9,030 nucleotides of DNA, from NCBI GenBank assembly GCA_013139625.1, contig WTAK01000163.1:1-9030 (forward strand), read 5' to 3'. Under the pieces are notes generated by a model. The model did not search any database. It was not told the DNA's origin and saw nothing but the letters and a program-made list of their open reading frames with translations. The first letter of the stretch is position 1. Each line of letters starts with the position of its first letter. This DNA comes from Candidatus Delongbacteria bacterium (GTDB lineage Bacteria; UBA4055). The translations under genes were made by a program, and so were the position numbers. Shown piece by piece: positions 1-6,370 of this stretch.

Positions 1-950
1 CTGTAAGTGATATTGTAAATGGAATACCTGCTCCTGAGATTGGAAATATGCTAAATGCATTTGGTCATGACTTTGCTATCTTGCCGAGTCCTGAATATGC
101 TATGCCTTGGGATCCTTCAACAGGTCAAACGTTCTTCCAATGGATGGCAATCGTATTCTCACTAATGCTTGGAACAGCCGGATTACCACACGTAATTCAA
201 AGATTTTATGTAGTTCCTAGAGCAAGAGACGCAAGATGGTCTGTTGTTTGGGGATTATTCTTCATATCAATTCTATATTGGAGTGCTCCTGTATTCTCAG
301 CTTTCGGAAAAATACTTTCTACAAATCCTGAGATCGGACAGTTGGCAAAAGACGCTATCGTAGTTTATACTGCACAGTTAGGTGATATACATCCACTTAT
401 CGTTGGATTCTTGGCTGCTGGTGGTGTATCTGCTGCATTCTCAACTGTATCAGGACTATTAGTTGCAGGTTCTTCTGCATTCTCACATGACCTGTACTTT
501 AAAGTTCTTAACCCTGATGCTACTCCTAAGAAGCAAATGTTCATGGCAAGAATGTCAACTATTCTTATGACAATTATTGTTATGGGTTTAGCAATGTTAA
601 AACTTGCTTTGATCGGTCAACTTGTGGCACTTGCGTTCTCACTTGCAGCTGTGACTATCTTCCCACTATTCCTTCTTGGAATTTGGTGGAGTGGCTCTAA
701 TAAAAAAGGTGCAATTGCCGGATTGGTAGTAGGACTATTAGTAATGTCAATTTCATTAACTTATTTTATTGCTGGAAAGTACGGAGTAGTACTACCGGCT
801 CAAGAATTTGTAACATTCTGGTTAGGTGCTTGGTACTTTGCTTGGATAGGCGCTCCTTTAGCTATCTTGACAAATATCGTAGTTTCTCTTATGACAGAAG
901 AAACTCCTTATGAGATCAGAAAGTTCTTGGTGGAGAAAGTTCACACATAA
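1..950 (+). CDS. Sodium:solute symporter (SSS family, VC_2705/ActP-like), 3' part
   Basis: This is the C-terminal 315 residues of a sodium/solute symporter, an inner-membrane carrier that uses the sodium (or proton) gradient to import a small organic anion. The reading frame is open from base 3, so the ATG at 48 is internal and the true start lies before the window. The family signature is LGTAGLPHVIQRFYVVP (coding about 168-218), close to the acetate permease ActP and the 'large' VC_2705 subgroup. A second conserved block is GGVSAAFSTVSGLLVAGSSA followed by FSHDLYF. About seven hydrophobic segments can be seen. The C-terminus is a short charged tail ending in KVHT. Substrate is inferred only by family; acetate or another short carboxylate is plausible. 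A strong terminator follows 21 bases after the stop codon. Confidence 0.88.
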   Translation, partial: VSDIVNGIPAPEIGNMLNAFGHDFAILPSPEYAMPWDPSTGQTFFQWMAIVFSLMLGTAGLPHVIQRFYVVPRARDARWSVVWGLFFISILYWSAPVFSAFGKILSTNPEIGQLAKDAIVVYTAQLGDIHPLIVGFLAAGGVSAAFSTVSGLLVAGSSAFSHDLYFKVLNPDATPKKQMFMARMSTILMTIIVMGLAMLKLALIGQLVALAFSLAAVTIFPLFLLGIWWSGSNKKGAIAGLVVGLLVMSISLTYFIAGKYGVVLPAQEFVTFWLGAWYFAWIGAPLAILTNIVVSLMTEETPYEIRKFLVEKVHT

Positions 951-971
951 TTAAAAATTATTGTGTATATT

Positions 972-1001
972 AAGCCCAGGTCTTTGATCTGGGCTTTTTT
1001 T
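972..1001 (+). terminator. Intrinsic terminator of the symporter gene
   Basis: Perfect 8-bp arms AAGCCCAG (972-979) and CTGGGCTT (989-996) can be extended inward by a G-T, a T-A and a C-G pair, giving an 11-bp stem with a TTT loop. A T-tract runs from 995 to 1001. It lies 21 bases after the symporter stop codon and only 20 bases before the next start codon. Confidence 0.9.
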
Positions 1002-1020
1002 ATTAAAAAAGGAAATAAAC

Positions 1021-1767
1021 ATGATAAACTTATCATCCAATAGCAAAAAACTTACCTTAATAATGTTCTTCATAACTCTGATCGGAGTAACAATTGCATA
1101 CAAATATTATGAAAACATCAATAGCTTAGAAGACCCAAGAATACTTCATATAAAAAAAATGCATTTGAAATACAATCTTCTGATCACTGATAATAAAACA
1201 ACTGAAGTCCTTTCAATGCTTGACTCAATGGATGTTGAATACGAAAAGATCCCTCATTACAGTAATTCATTTGAACGTGGTGTTATTTATACTGATAAAG
1301 CGGCTGTTTATCTTTCTATGGCTTTGTATCAAGCAAGAGATGAGGCTGAGAAAGCAAAATTCTTAGATATTGCTGAAGATCATATTAAAACCAGCTTGAC
1401 CTACTATGAAAATTGGGAGAAAGAATATTCTGTCTTTGATGAAGTTCAACTGAAAGAAAGAGTTAGTTCTGATTTCTCTGATATAAACTTAGATAATCAG
1501 GAAAATATCATTGAAAAGAGAATCTCGCTTATTCAATTTGCCTTGCAGGAAATGAGCAGGCGATATTCGGTTACTTATACTAATCTTGGTATTGTGATGA
1601 GACATAAATTGCTTCAGGATTCATCTATTGTTTATTATAAAAAAGCTCTCGATCTCTGGGAAGATAATCATACTGCTAAGAGTAATTTAAATGTTCTCAT
1701 GGGTGAAAAACCTATTAAACGAGGTTTTATAGAGAAGATGTTCCCACCTGAGAGAAAGGAAGATTAA
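1021..1767 (+). CDS. Membrane-anchored TPR-like hypothetical protein
   Basis: I do not recognise a named family for this 248-residue protein. Residues 1-10 are polar with two lysines, followed by one hydrophobic segment (about 11-27), which suggests an uncleaved signal anchor with the rest outside the cytoplasm. The remainder is charged and predicted mostly helical. Residues about 184-226 read like a tetratricopeptide repeat (TNLGIVMRHKLLQDSSIVYY, then KKALDLWEDNHTAKSNLNVL), and 90-130 resembles a weaker helical repeat. This suggests a protein-binding scaffold, but no enzymatic motif is visible. The start is supported by AAAAGGA at 1007-1013, seven bases before the ATG. The gene sits between two terminators, and no room is left for a separate promoter after the first one. 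The C-terminus is strongly charged (PPERKED). Confidence 0.75.
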   Translation: MINLSSNSKKLTLIMFFITLIGVTIAYKYYENINSLEDPRILHIKKMHLKYNLLITDNKTTEVLSMLDSMDVEYEKIPHYSNSFERGVIYTDKAAVYLSMALYQARDEAEKAKFLDIAEDHIKTSLTYYENWEKEYSVFDEVQLKERVSSDFSDINLDNQENIIEKRISLIQFALQEMSRRYSVTYTNLGIVMRHKLLQDSSIVYYKKALDLWEDNHTAKSNLNVLMGEKPIKRGFIEKMFPPERKED

Positions 1768-1770
1768 AAT

Positions 1771-1802
1771 AAAAAAGGCAATTCAAACGAATTGCCTTTT
1801 TT
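1771..1802. terminator. Bidirectional intrinsic terminator between convergent genes
   Basis: AAAAAAGGCAATT (1771-1783) pairs with AATTGCCTTTTTT (1790-1802), closed by a further C1784-G1789 pair with an AAAC loop. Because the hairpin is flanked by A-tract and T-tract, it yields a stem followed by at least six U residues when transcribed from either strand. It lies 3 bases after the plus-strand TPR-like gene and 20 bases after the stop of the minus-strand acyl-CoA synthetase gene, so it can end both transcripts. Confidence 0.92.
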
Positions 1803-1822
1803 ATTATTAGAAGAATATTTTT

Positions 1823-3874
1823 TTATTTCTCTATCCTTATCCTTGCATCAACTGCAATAACACTTTTCGCTGTCCCAAGTAACGGGTTAAGATCGAGTTC
1901 TTTTATTTCAGGTGCTATTTCAACGAGTTTGGAAAGTCTTGTAATTATCTCAGCAAAGGTATCCTCATTAACACCTTCTTTTCCTCTGACACCTTGAATT
2001 ATCTTATAGCTCTTAAGTGATCTAATCATTGATAAAGCTTCATCTTTATAAATAGGAGCTAGCGATTGAGCTGTATCCTTGAAAACTTCAATATAAATTC
2101 CACCTAAGCCACAAAGTATCATATGACCAAAGTTATCTTCAAAATTCACACCAGCAAAAAATTCATTTCCCGATAGCATTGGCTGGATCATAATGCCATC
2201 AAACCCTTCTATCTGCTCCATTCGGTGATACTCGTCCCTAATCTCTTGATCTGACATAATATTCAGTGCTATTCCACCAACATCAGATTTATGAACAGGT
2301 CCGACTATCTTCATGACTATAGGAAAGCCAAATTCTTTAGCTTTTTCGATGATATTATTGATATCCTTAGAAACATATTCCGGAACTCTCGGTATTCCAG
2401 CTGCATCTAAAATAGAAACGATATCATCTGATTGTAAATATCCATCTTTGGATCTCTCTATAACCTTTCTGATTGTTTCTTCATCAATATTCACAGAATC
2501 CACTTCAGAGAAGTCAGAAATTGACCTGCTGACAGAAGTTAAAGCTAATCCCAAATTTACTTCATCTGAGAAATACACCCTACCAAAATCCTTAAAATAC
2601 TCTATTTCTTTTTCAGTTGTTACTATAGAAGGTAATAGAGGATATATCGGTTTTTTAGTCGTTTTCATCTTTTCATTTAAAAGTTCATAAACATCATAAA
2701 TTTCAAATAATCCCGGAGAACCAAAGATAACTACCATTCCATCTATATCATCAAATTTATTATCAATGTAATCTATAATAATTCCTAACTGTTCTGCGCT
2801 ACCTGTAGCTAAAAAATCAATAGGATTACTTACTGATGATCCCGGATATAATTTTTCTAAAAGTTCATCTGCATATTTTCCCTCTATATGAGGCACTGAC
2901 ATTCCACCTTTTGAAAGAGCATCTGTAAGCATAACACCCGGGCCACCTGCATGAGTAATGATTGCAATATTTTTCCCTTTCAATTCTTTCTGTGTAAATA
3001 TTGCTGCTGTATAGATCAATTCCTCTCTACCATAACATCTTACGATGCCTGCTTTCTTAAAAAGAGCTTCAACAGCTTTGTCAGGTGTTGCAAGAGCACC
3101 CGTATGAGATGACGCAGCTCTACTTCCTGCATCTGAGCTTCCTGCCTTTATTGCCGCTATCTTACATCCTTTTTTGATCAATGATCTAGCATGTTTTAAT
3201 AGCATTTTCGGCTTATCAATGTTTTCCATGTATAGTAATTTTACTTTGGAACTTGTTTCAGGATCAAAATTTTCATCCCAGTATTTCATTACTTCTTCCA
3301 CACCAATCTGAGCACTATTTCCAACGGAGAAAAGACTGGAAAAGGATAACCCCATAGGCATACCTTTTTCAATAATAAAAGCCGCGGTAGCACCTGATCC
3401 ACTTACAAAATCACAACCTTTTGGATCAAGTTTGGGAATAGGACCGGCAAAAATTCCGCTGTAATGAGATGTTAGAACACCAATACAATTTGGTCCGATC
3501 AATGAAGCACCATATTCATTGACAATGTCGACAATTTCTTTTTCAAGTTGTTTACCTTCTTCTCCCATTTCTCCAAATCCGGCAGAAAGGATAATGAATG
3601 CCTTTGTATTTTTATTTTTTACAAATAATTCAACATAGCCCTTTACGTATTTTACCGCTACAGCTATAATTGCCAATTCTACATTCGGAAGATCTTCAAG
3701 TTGAAGACACTTGATACCTTGCACAACTTCCTCTTTAGGATTTATAGCATAAAGAATCCCTTTGTAATCTCCATCGATTATATTCTTTAGCACTTTTCCA
3801 CCTATTTTAGATGGACTCTCTGATGCCCCAACTATAACAATAGATTTAGGATTAATAAGTTCATTATTTATCAT
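1823..3874 (-). CDS. ADP-forming acyl-CoA synthetase (acetate--CoA ligase, ADP-forming), fused alpha-beta
   Basis: This cytoplasmic enzyme of 683 residues converts an acyl-CoA, ADP and phosphate to the free acid, ATP and CoA (reversible), giving substrate-level ATP. The order of domains is: CoA-binding Rossmann fold (about 5-130; GASESPSKIGG at 16-26, GPNCIGV at 127-133), succinyl-CoA-ligase-like domains (about 150-450), and a C-terminal ATP-grasp domain (about 465-683). His257 in SSHTGALA is the expected phospho-histidine of the alpha part. HKSDVGG (His528) is the conserved ATP-grasp block of the beta part, and ELDLNPLL (659-666) is the metal/nucleotide-binding strand. The length matches single-chain alpha-beta enzymes, and there is no fused GNAT acetyltransferase as in Pat-type proteins. 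A weak GAG lies six bases before the ATG. It is the last gene of the tnaA-ridA operon, 36 bases after ridA. Acyl specificity (acetyl, propionyl or aryl-acetyl) cannot be read from the sequence. Confidence 0.9.
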   Translation of the reverse strand: MINNELINPKSIVIVGASESPSKIGGKVLKNIIDGDYKGILYAINPKEEVVQGIKCLQLEDLPNVELAIIAVAVKYVKGYVELFVKNKNTKAFIILSAGFGEMGEEGKQLEKEIVDIVNEYGASLIGPNCIGVLTSHYSGIFAGPIPKLDPKGCDFVSGSGATAAFIIEKGMPMGLSFSSLFSVGNSAQIGVEEVMKYWDENFDPETSSKVKLLYMENIDKPKMLLKHARSLIKKGCKIAAIKAGSSDAGSRAASSHTGALATPDKAVEALFKKAGIVRCYGREELIYTAAIFTQKELKGKNIAIITHAGGPGVMLTDALSKGGMSVPHIEGKYADELLEKLYPGSSVSNPIDFLATGSAEQLGIIIDYIDNKFDDIDGMVVIFGSPGLFEIYDVYELLNEKMKTTKKPIYPLLPSIVTTEKEIEYFKDFGRVYFSDEVNLGLALTSVSRSISDFSEVDSVNIDEETIRKVIERSKDGYLQSDDIVSILDAAGIPRVPEYVSKDINNIIEKAKEFGFPIVMKIVGPVHKSDVGGIALNIMSDQEIRDEYHRMEQIEGFDGIMIQPMLSGNEFFAGVNFEDNFGHMILCGLGGIYIEVFKDTAQSLAPIYKDEALSMIRSLKSYKIIQGVRGKEGVNEDTFAEIITRLSKLVEIAPEIKELDLNPLLGTAKSVIAVDARIRIEK

Positions 3875-3910
3875 GATTTTCTCGAATTAACTTTATATTA
3901 TCATTGAAAA

Positions 3911-4291
3911 CTACTTTATTGCTATTGTTTCGATCTCTATCATTACTGACAATGGCAATTCTTTTACCGCAAAAGCTGCTCTTGCAGGAAATGGAGCACT
4001 GTAGTACTTGGCATAAACATCATTCATAGCTTTAAAATTTGACATGTCTGATAACAAACAAGTTGTTTTCACAACATCATCAAATGTATATCCGGCTTCT
4101 TTTAAAATAGATTCTACATTCTTGAATACCATTTCAGTTTGTTCTGTTATGGAGCCTTCGACTATTTTACCGGTTGCAGGATCTACAGGTAATTGACCTG
4201 AAATGTATAAAATGCCATTTTTTTCAATTGCCTGACTGTAAGGTCCTATTGCTTTTGGAGCTTTATCTGTGTTTATCATTTTTTTCATCAT
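3911..4291 (-). CDS. ridA: RidA family 2-iminobutanoate/2-iminopropanoate deaminase
   Basis: This small cytoplasmic protein of the YjgF/YER057c/UK114 (RidA) family hydrolyses reactive enamine/imine intermediates such as 2-aminoacrylate, made by PLP enzymes, to 2-ketoacids and ammonia. The family usually forms trimers with active sites at subunit interfaces. Diagnostic blocks are AIGPYSQAI (14-22), ISGQLPVDPATG (30-41) and FPARAAFAV (101-109). Arg104 and Glu119 (counted from the first Met) match the substrate-carboxylate-binding Arg105 and catalytic Glu120 of the E. coli protein, so it belongs to the active archetypal RidA group. The gene begins with two ATGs. GAGG at 4295-4298 is three bases from the first and six from the second, so the second (4288, giving 125 residues) may be the real start. 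It begins 13-16 bases after the tryptophanase stop, indicating co-transcription and perhaps translational coupling. Confidence 0.93.
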   Translation of the reverse strand: MMKKMINTDKAPKAIGPYSQAIEKNGILYISGQLPVDPATGKIVEGSITEQTEMVFKNVESILKEAGYTFDDVVKTTCLLSDMSNFKAMNDVYAKYYSAPFPARAAFAVKELPLSVMIEIETIAIK

Positions 4292-4298
4292 TCACCTC
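4292..4298 (-). promoter_or_regulatory. Ribosome binding site of ridA (decides between two ATGs)
   Basis: The minus strand reads GAGGTGA directly before ATGATG. The GAGG core (4295-4298) lies three bases from the first ATG and six from the second, so spacing favours initiation at 4288 rather than 4291. The next in-frame ATG (4279) would be 15 bases away, which is too far. Confidence 0.65.
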
Positions 4299-4304
4299 AA
4301 ATTT

Positions 4305-5681
4305 TTATATTCTATCAAGTTTTACAGTAAAGTGTCTCATTATTGGAGCTTCATCTAATATCTTCAAACCGTGTTTGTATTCATCTCTTCTATCGAAAAC
4401 ATTTTTTAATGAAGCAGCTATGTAATCCATATGGTTGTTTGTGTAAACTCTTCTAGGAATAGCTAATCTTAGAAGTTCTAGCTTTGGATAACGATCTTCT
4501 CTTGTCACTGGATCTCTGTCTGCTAATAAAGTTCCTATTTCAACACCTCTTACACCACCTTCAATGTAAAGCTCTACACCTAAAAGCTGAGCAGAATATT
4601 CGCTTTGAGGAATATGTGGGAAGAATTTTTTTGCATCAACAAAAATTGCATGACCACCAAATGGTTCCATAACAGGAATTCCATAATCTTTCATTTTCTG
4701 CCCAAGATAAGCAACTTGTTTGATCCTTGATTCCAAATAATCAAATTCAGTGCCCTCATCAAGTCCTTGAGCCAAAGCTCCCATGTCTCTACCGCTCATA
4801 CCACCATAAGTAATAAATCCTTCGTAGATGATGTTAAAAGTTGAAGCTTGCTTAAATAATTCTTCATCTTTTAAGCCTATAAAACCACCCATGTTCACGA
4901 TTGCATCTTTCTTACTACTCATTGTCATGCCGTCTGCGTATGAGAAAGTCTCTTTTACGATTTCTTTGATAGTTTTATCTTGATATCCATCTTCTCTGAT
5001 CTTGACGAAGTAAGAATTCTCTGCAAATCTGGCACTGTCAATGATCAGCTTAGTACCATACTTTTTACAAAGTATAGAGACTTCTTTAAGATTTGCCATA
5101 GATACAGGTTGACCACCCGATGTATTATTTGTCAATGTCATAATAACCATTGGGATCTTCTCTATTGGGTTTTCCTGTAAAACTTTTTCCAGCTTTATAA
5201 TATCAACATTACCTTTAAATGGATGAATAAAAGTAGAATCAAAGGCCTCTTCAATTGTACAATCGACAGCTTTTGCTTTTCTAAATTCAATATGCCCCTT
5301 TGTTGTATCAAAATGTGAATTCCCAGGTACAATATCACCTTCTTTTACAAGAACAGAAAAAAGAACATTTTCAGCAGCACGCCCCTGATGTGTCGGTAAA
5401 AAATAATTAAATCCTAAAAGGTCTTTAATTGTATTTTTTAATTTATAATATGATCTGGCTCCTGCATAGCTTTCGTCTCCGATCATTATTTCAGCCCACT
5501 GCTTATCACTCATTGCTCCGGTTCCTGAATCTGTTAGCAAATCAACATAAACATAGTCGCTTTTCAGATTAAAAAGATTATAATCAGCTTCTTTTATTAA
5601 TTTTACTCTCTCTTCTTTCGTTGTTCTTTTAAGCATTTCAATGCTTTTGATCTTAAAGGGTTCAGCGTATGGTAATTTCAT
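4305..5681 (-). CDS. tnaA: Tryptophanase (tryptophan indole-lyase)
   Basis: This cytoplasmic PLP enzyme of 458 residues cleaves L-tryptophan to indole, pyruvate and ammonia through an aminoacrylate intermediate. The fold family also contains tyrosine phenol-lyase (TPL), so specificity was checked by residue. Asp125 in HFDTTKGH matches tryptophanase Asp133 (Thr124 in TPL). Ile382 in GVEIG replaces the phenol-binding Arg381 of TPL. His450 in RHFTVKL matches E. coli His463 (Phe448 in TPL). All three point to tryptophanase. Lys258 in MSSKKDA is the PLP Schiff-base lysine. Other conserved blocks are DLLTDSGTGAMSD (47-59), LPTHQGRAAEN (95-105) and AGGQPVS-like SGGQPVSMANL (188-198). A clear GGAG (5689-5692) lies seven bases before the ATG. 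It is the first structural gene of the tnaA-ridA-acyl-CoA synthetase operon. No tryptophan permease gene is adjacent in this window. Confidence 0.95.
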   Translation of the reverse strand: MKLPYAEPFKIKSIEMLKRTTKEERVKLIKEADYNLFNLKSDYVYVDLLTDSGTGAMSDKQWAEIMIGDESYAGARSYYKLKNTIKDLLGFNYFLPTHQGRAAENVLFSVLVKEGDIVPGNSHFDTTKGHIEFRKAKAVDCTIEEAFDSTFIHPFKGNVDIIKLEKVLQENPIEKIPMVIMTLTNNTSGGQPVSMANLKEVSILCKKYGTKLIIDSARFAENSYFVKIREDGYQDKTIKEIVKETFSYADGMTMSSKKDAIVNMGGFIGLKDEELFKQASTFNIIYEGFITYGGMSGRDMGALAQGLDEGTEFDYLESRIKQVAYLGQKMKDYGIPVMEPFGGHAIFVDAKKFFPHIPQSEYSAQLLGVELYIEGGVRGVEIGTLLADRDPVTREDRYPKLELLRLAIPRRVYTNNHMDYIAASLKNVFDRRDEYKHGLKILDEAPIMRHFTVKLDRI

Positions 5682-5688
5682 TATATTT

Positions 5689-5692
5689 CTCC
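5689..5692 (-). promoter_or_regulatory. Ribosome binding site of tnaA
   Basis: The minus strand reads GGAG followed by a seven-base spacer and ATG at 5681, which confirms the tryptophanase start (MKLPYAEPFKIKS aligns with the usual N-terminus of the family). Confidence 0.7.
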
Positions 5693-5751
5693 ATTCTTGA
5701 ATAATTATATGTATTTAGTATGCGTTCTTAATCTTAGAAAATTGATCGTAC

Positions 5752-5841
5752 TTAAAATGCCGGAACTGGAATACAAACAAAAATATCCTCATCGCAAAAC
5801 ATATCAGAGTAAAATGAATATTTTATGTTAGTTTTCTTCAT
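5752..5841 (-). CDS. Possible 29-residue leader peptide upstream of tnaA
   Basis: The minus strand upstream of tnaA contains an ATG-to-TAA frame coding MKKTNIKYSF, YSDMFCDEDI, FVCIPVPAF. It ends 70 bases before the tnaA start. Its position resembles that of tnaC, the leader peptide that regulates tryptophanase in enteric bacteria by tryptophan-induced ribosome stalling. However, it contains no Trp codon, unlike E. coli TnaC, where Trp12 is essential. The C-terminus has two prolines (IPVPAF), and it is rich in Phe and Tyr. There is no Shine-Dalgarno site before the ATG; a TATATT at 5849-5854 would place the RNA start near the ATG itself. It could equally be a chance frame in an AT-rich leader. 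An overlapping 25-residue frame also exists in the next phase. Confidence 0.3.
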   Translation of the reverse strand: MKKTNIKYSFYSDMFCDEDIFVCIPVPAF

Positions 5842-5848
5842 TGAAAAT

Positions 5849-5854
5849 AATATA
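5849..5854 (-). promoter_or_regulatory. Candidate -10 element for the tnaA operon
   Basis: The minus strand reads TATATT, seven bases before the ATG of the small leader ORF, within the only non-coding stretch before tnaA. No good -35 (TTGACA-like) box can be seen; upstream is a nearly pure T-rich tract. In such AT-rich DNA this match is weak, so the call is tentative. If used, RNA would start at or near the leader ATG (about 5841). Confidence 0.25.
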
Positions 5855-5869
5855 ACAAAAAAATAAGAA

Positions 5870-5889
5870 ATAAAAATATATATTTTTAT
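5870..5889. repeat. 20-bp perfect AT-only palindrome after the DUF5683-like gene
   Basis: Bases 5870-5889 are fully self-complementary, centred on TATATA with five A and five T on either side. It begins six bases past the stop codon of the DUF5683-like gene (minus strand). With no G or C it would be a weak hairpin, so it is not a convincing terminator alone. It may be a melting region or part of a promoter for the tnaA operon. Confidence 0.35.
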
Positions 5890-5894
5890 AAAAT

Positions 5895-6362
5895 TTACCA
5901 AGTGTATGTAAAAGCAAGACCACAATAGGTGGGAGCTACAGACAGTTTATCACCCTTTGTAATTATATCTCTTTTGCATTCTGAAAAATAAGAATCTACA
6001 TATGCATCACCCGCAGACAACAAAATTGTTCCTATTGATAACCAAATAAAATTATTCCTTTCTTTTTTATACCTATCTATAAGGAATTCATAGCTACCTG
6101 TTGGTTGCGTAGAATCAAGTTGTATTTCTCTAAGATCATCTCTAGCATCATTTAATCTTTGATCTTGAATTATTGCTCCGTAAATAAAAATTGATTCTGC
6201 CGCAATATAAATACCGGCCTTAAGATACTTCTGATTATATATTTGCCCTCCACCTGGGATCACAACAGAAAGAAAAAGGGGAACCTTATGGTTGGCTTCC
6301 CCTTTTAAAGTTAGAGATAACAATAGTATCACAACAAATATGTATGTTGAAAATTTTCTCAT
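5895..6362 (-). CDS. Exported DUF5683-like protein
   Basis: This is a 155-residue protein of unknown function. Residues 1-23 form a typical Sec signal peptide (MRK, then a hydrophobic run, then KGEA). Mature residues show the DUF5683-type signature VVIPGGGQIYNQKYLKAGIY (33-52), the recurring 'PG.GQ.YN..Y.KA' pattern of small membrane-associated proteins common in Bacteroidetes and relatives. This is followed by hydrophobic segments at about 49-65 and 103-117 and the block DAYVDSYF (119-126), close to the family's DAYVDAHL. The C-terminal stretch ending GLAFTYTW looks like a beta strand with a terminal aromatic residue, as in outer-membrane proteins, but this is weak evidence. It starts 8 bases after the stop of the PilC-like gene and so is probably co-transcribed with it. 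AAAGAAG two to three bases before the ATG is a poor ribosome site. A pilus or secretion role is only implied by position. Confidence 0.75.
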   Translation of the reverse strand: MRKFSTYIFVVILLLSLTLKGEANHKVPLFLSVVIPGGGQIYNQKYLKAGIYIAAESIFIYGAIIQDQRLNDARDDLREIQLDSTQPTGSYEFLIDRYKKERNNFIWLSIGTILLSAGDAYVDSYFSECKRDIITKGDKLSVAPTYCGLAFTYTW

Positions 6363-6370
6363 TACTTCTT

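Noticed and set aside
48..50. ATG as start of the symporter gene
   Set aside because: The frame is open upstream to base 3, and the encoded residues (VSDIVNGIPAPEIGN) continue the family sequence; the gene is truncated by the window edge.
940..971. TTCACA (940-945) and TATATT (966-971) as a promoter for the TPR-like gene
   Set aside because: The spacing is 20 bases, which is too long, and RNA would begin inside the terminator stem.
2313..2690. 125-residue plus-strand ORF
   Set aside because: It lies wholly antisense to the well-supported acyl-CoA synthetase gene, has no homology I recognise and has Ser/Ile-rich shadow composition.
4174..5180. Three short plus-strand ORFs (4174-4425, 4484-4672, 4980-5180)
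   Set aside because: They are antisense to ridA and tnaA, without ribosome sites or recognisable domains; shadows of the real genes.
5682..5808. Second small frame, 25 residues starting MRIFLFVFQF, overlapping the leader ORF
   Set aside because: It has no ribosome site and begins inside the other frame; composition is that of a chance AT-rich ORF. Not listed as a gene.
5870..5889. AT-only palindrome as an intrinsic terminator of the DUF5683-like gene
   Set aside because: The hairpin has no G-C pairs and would be too weak; it is kept only as a repeat feature.
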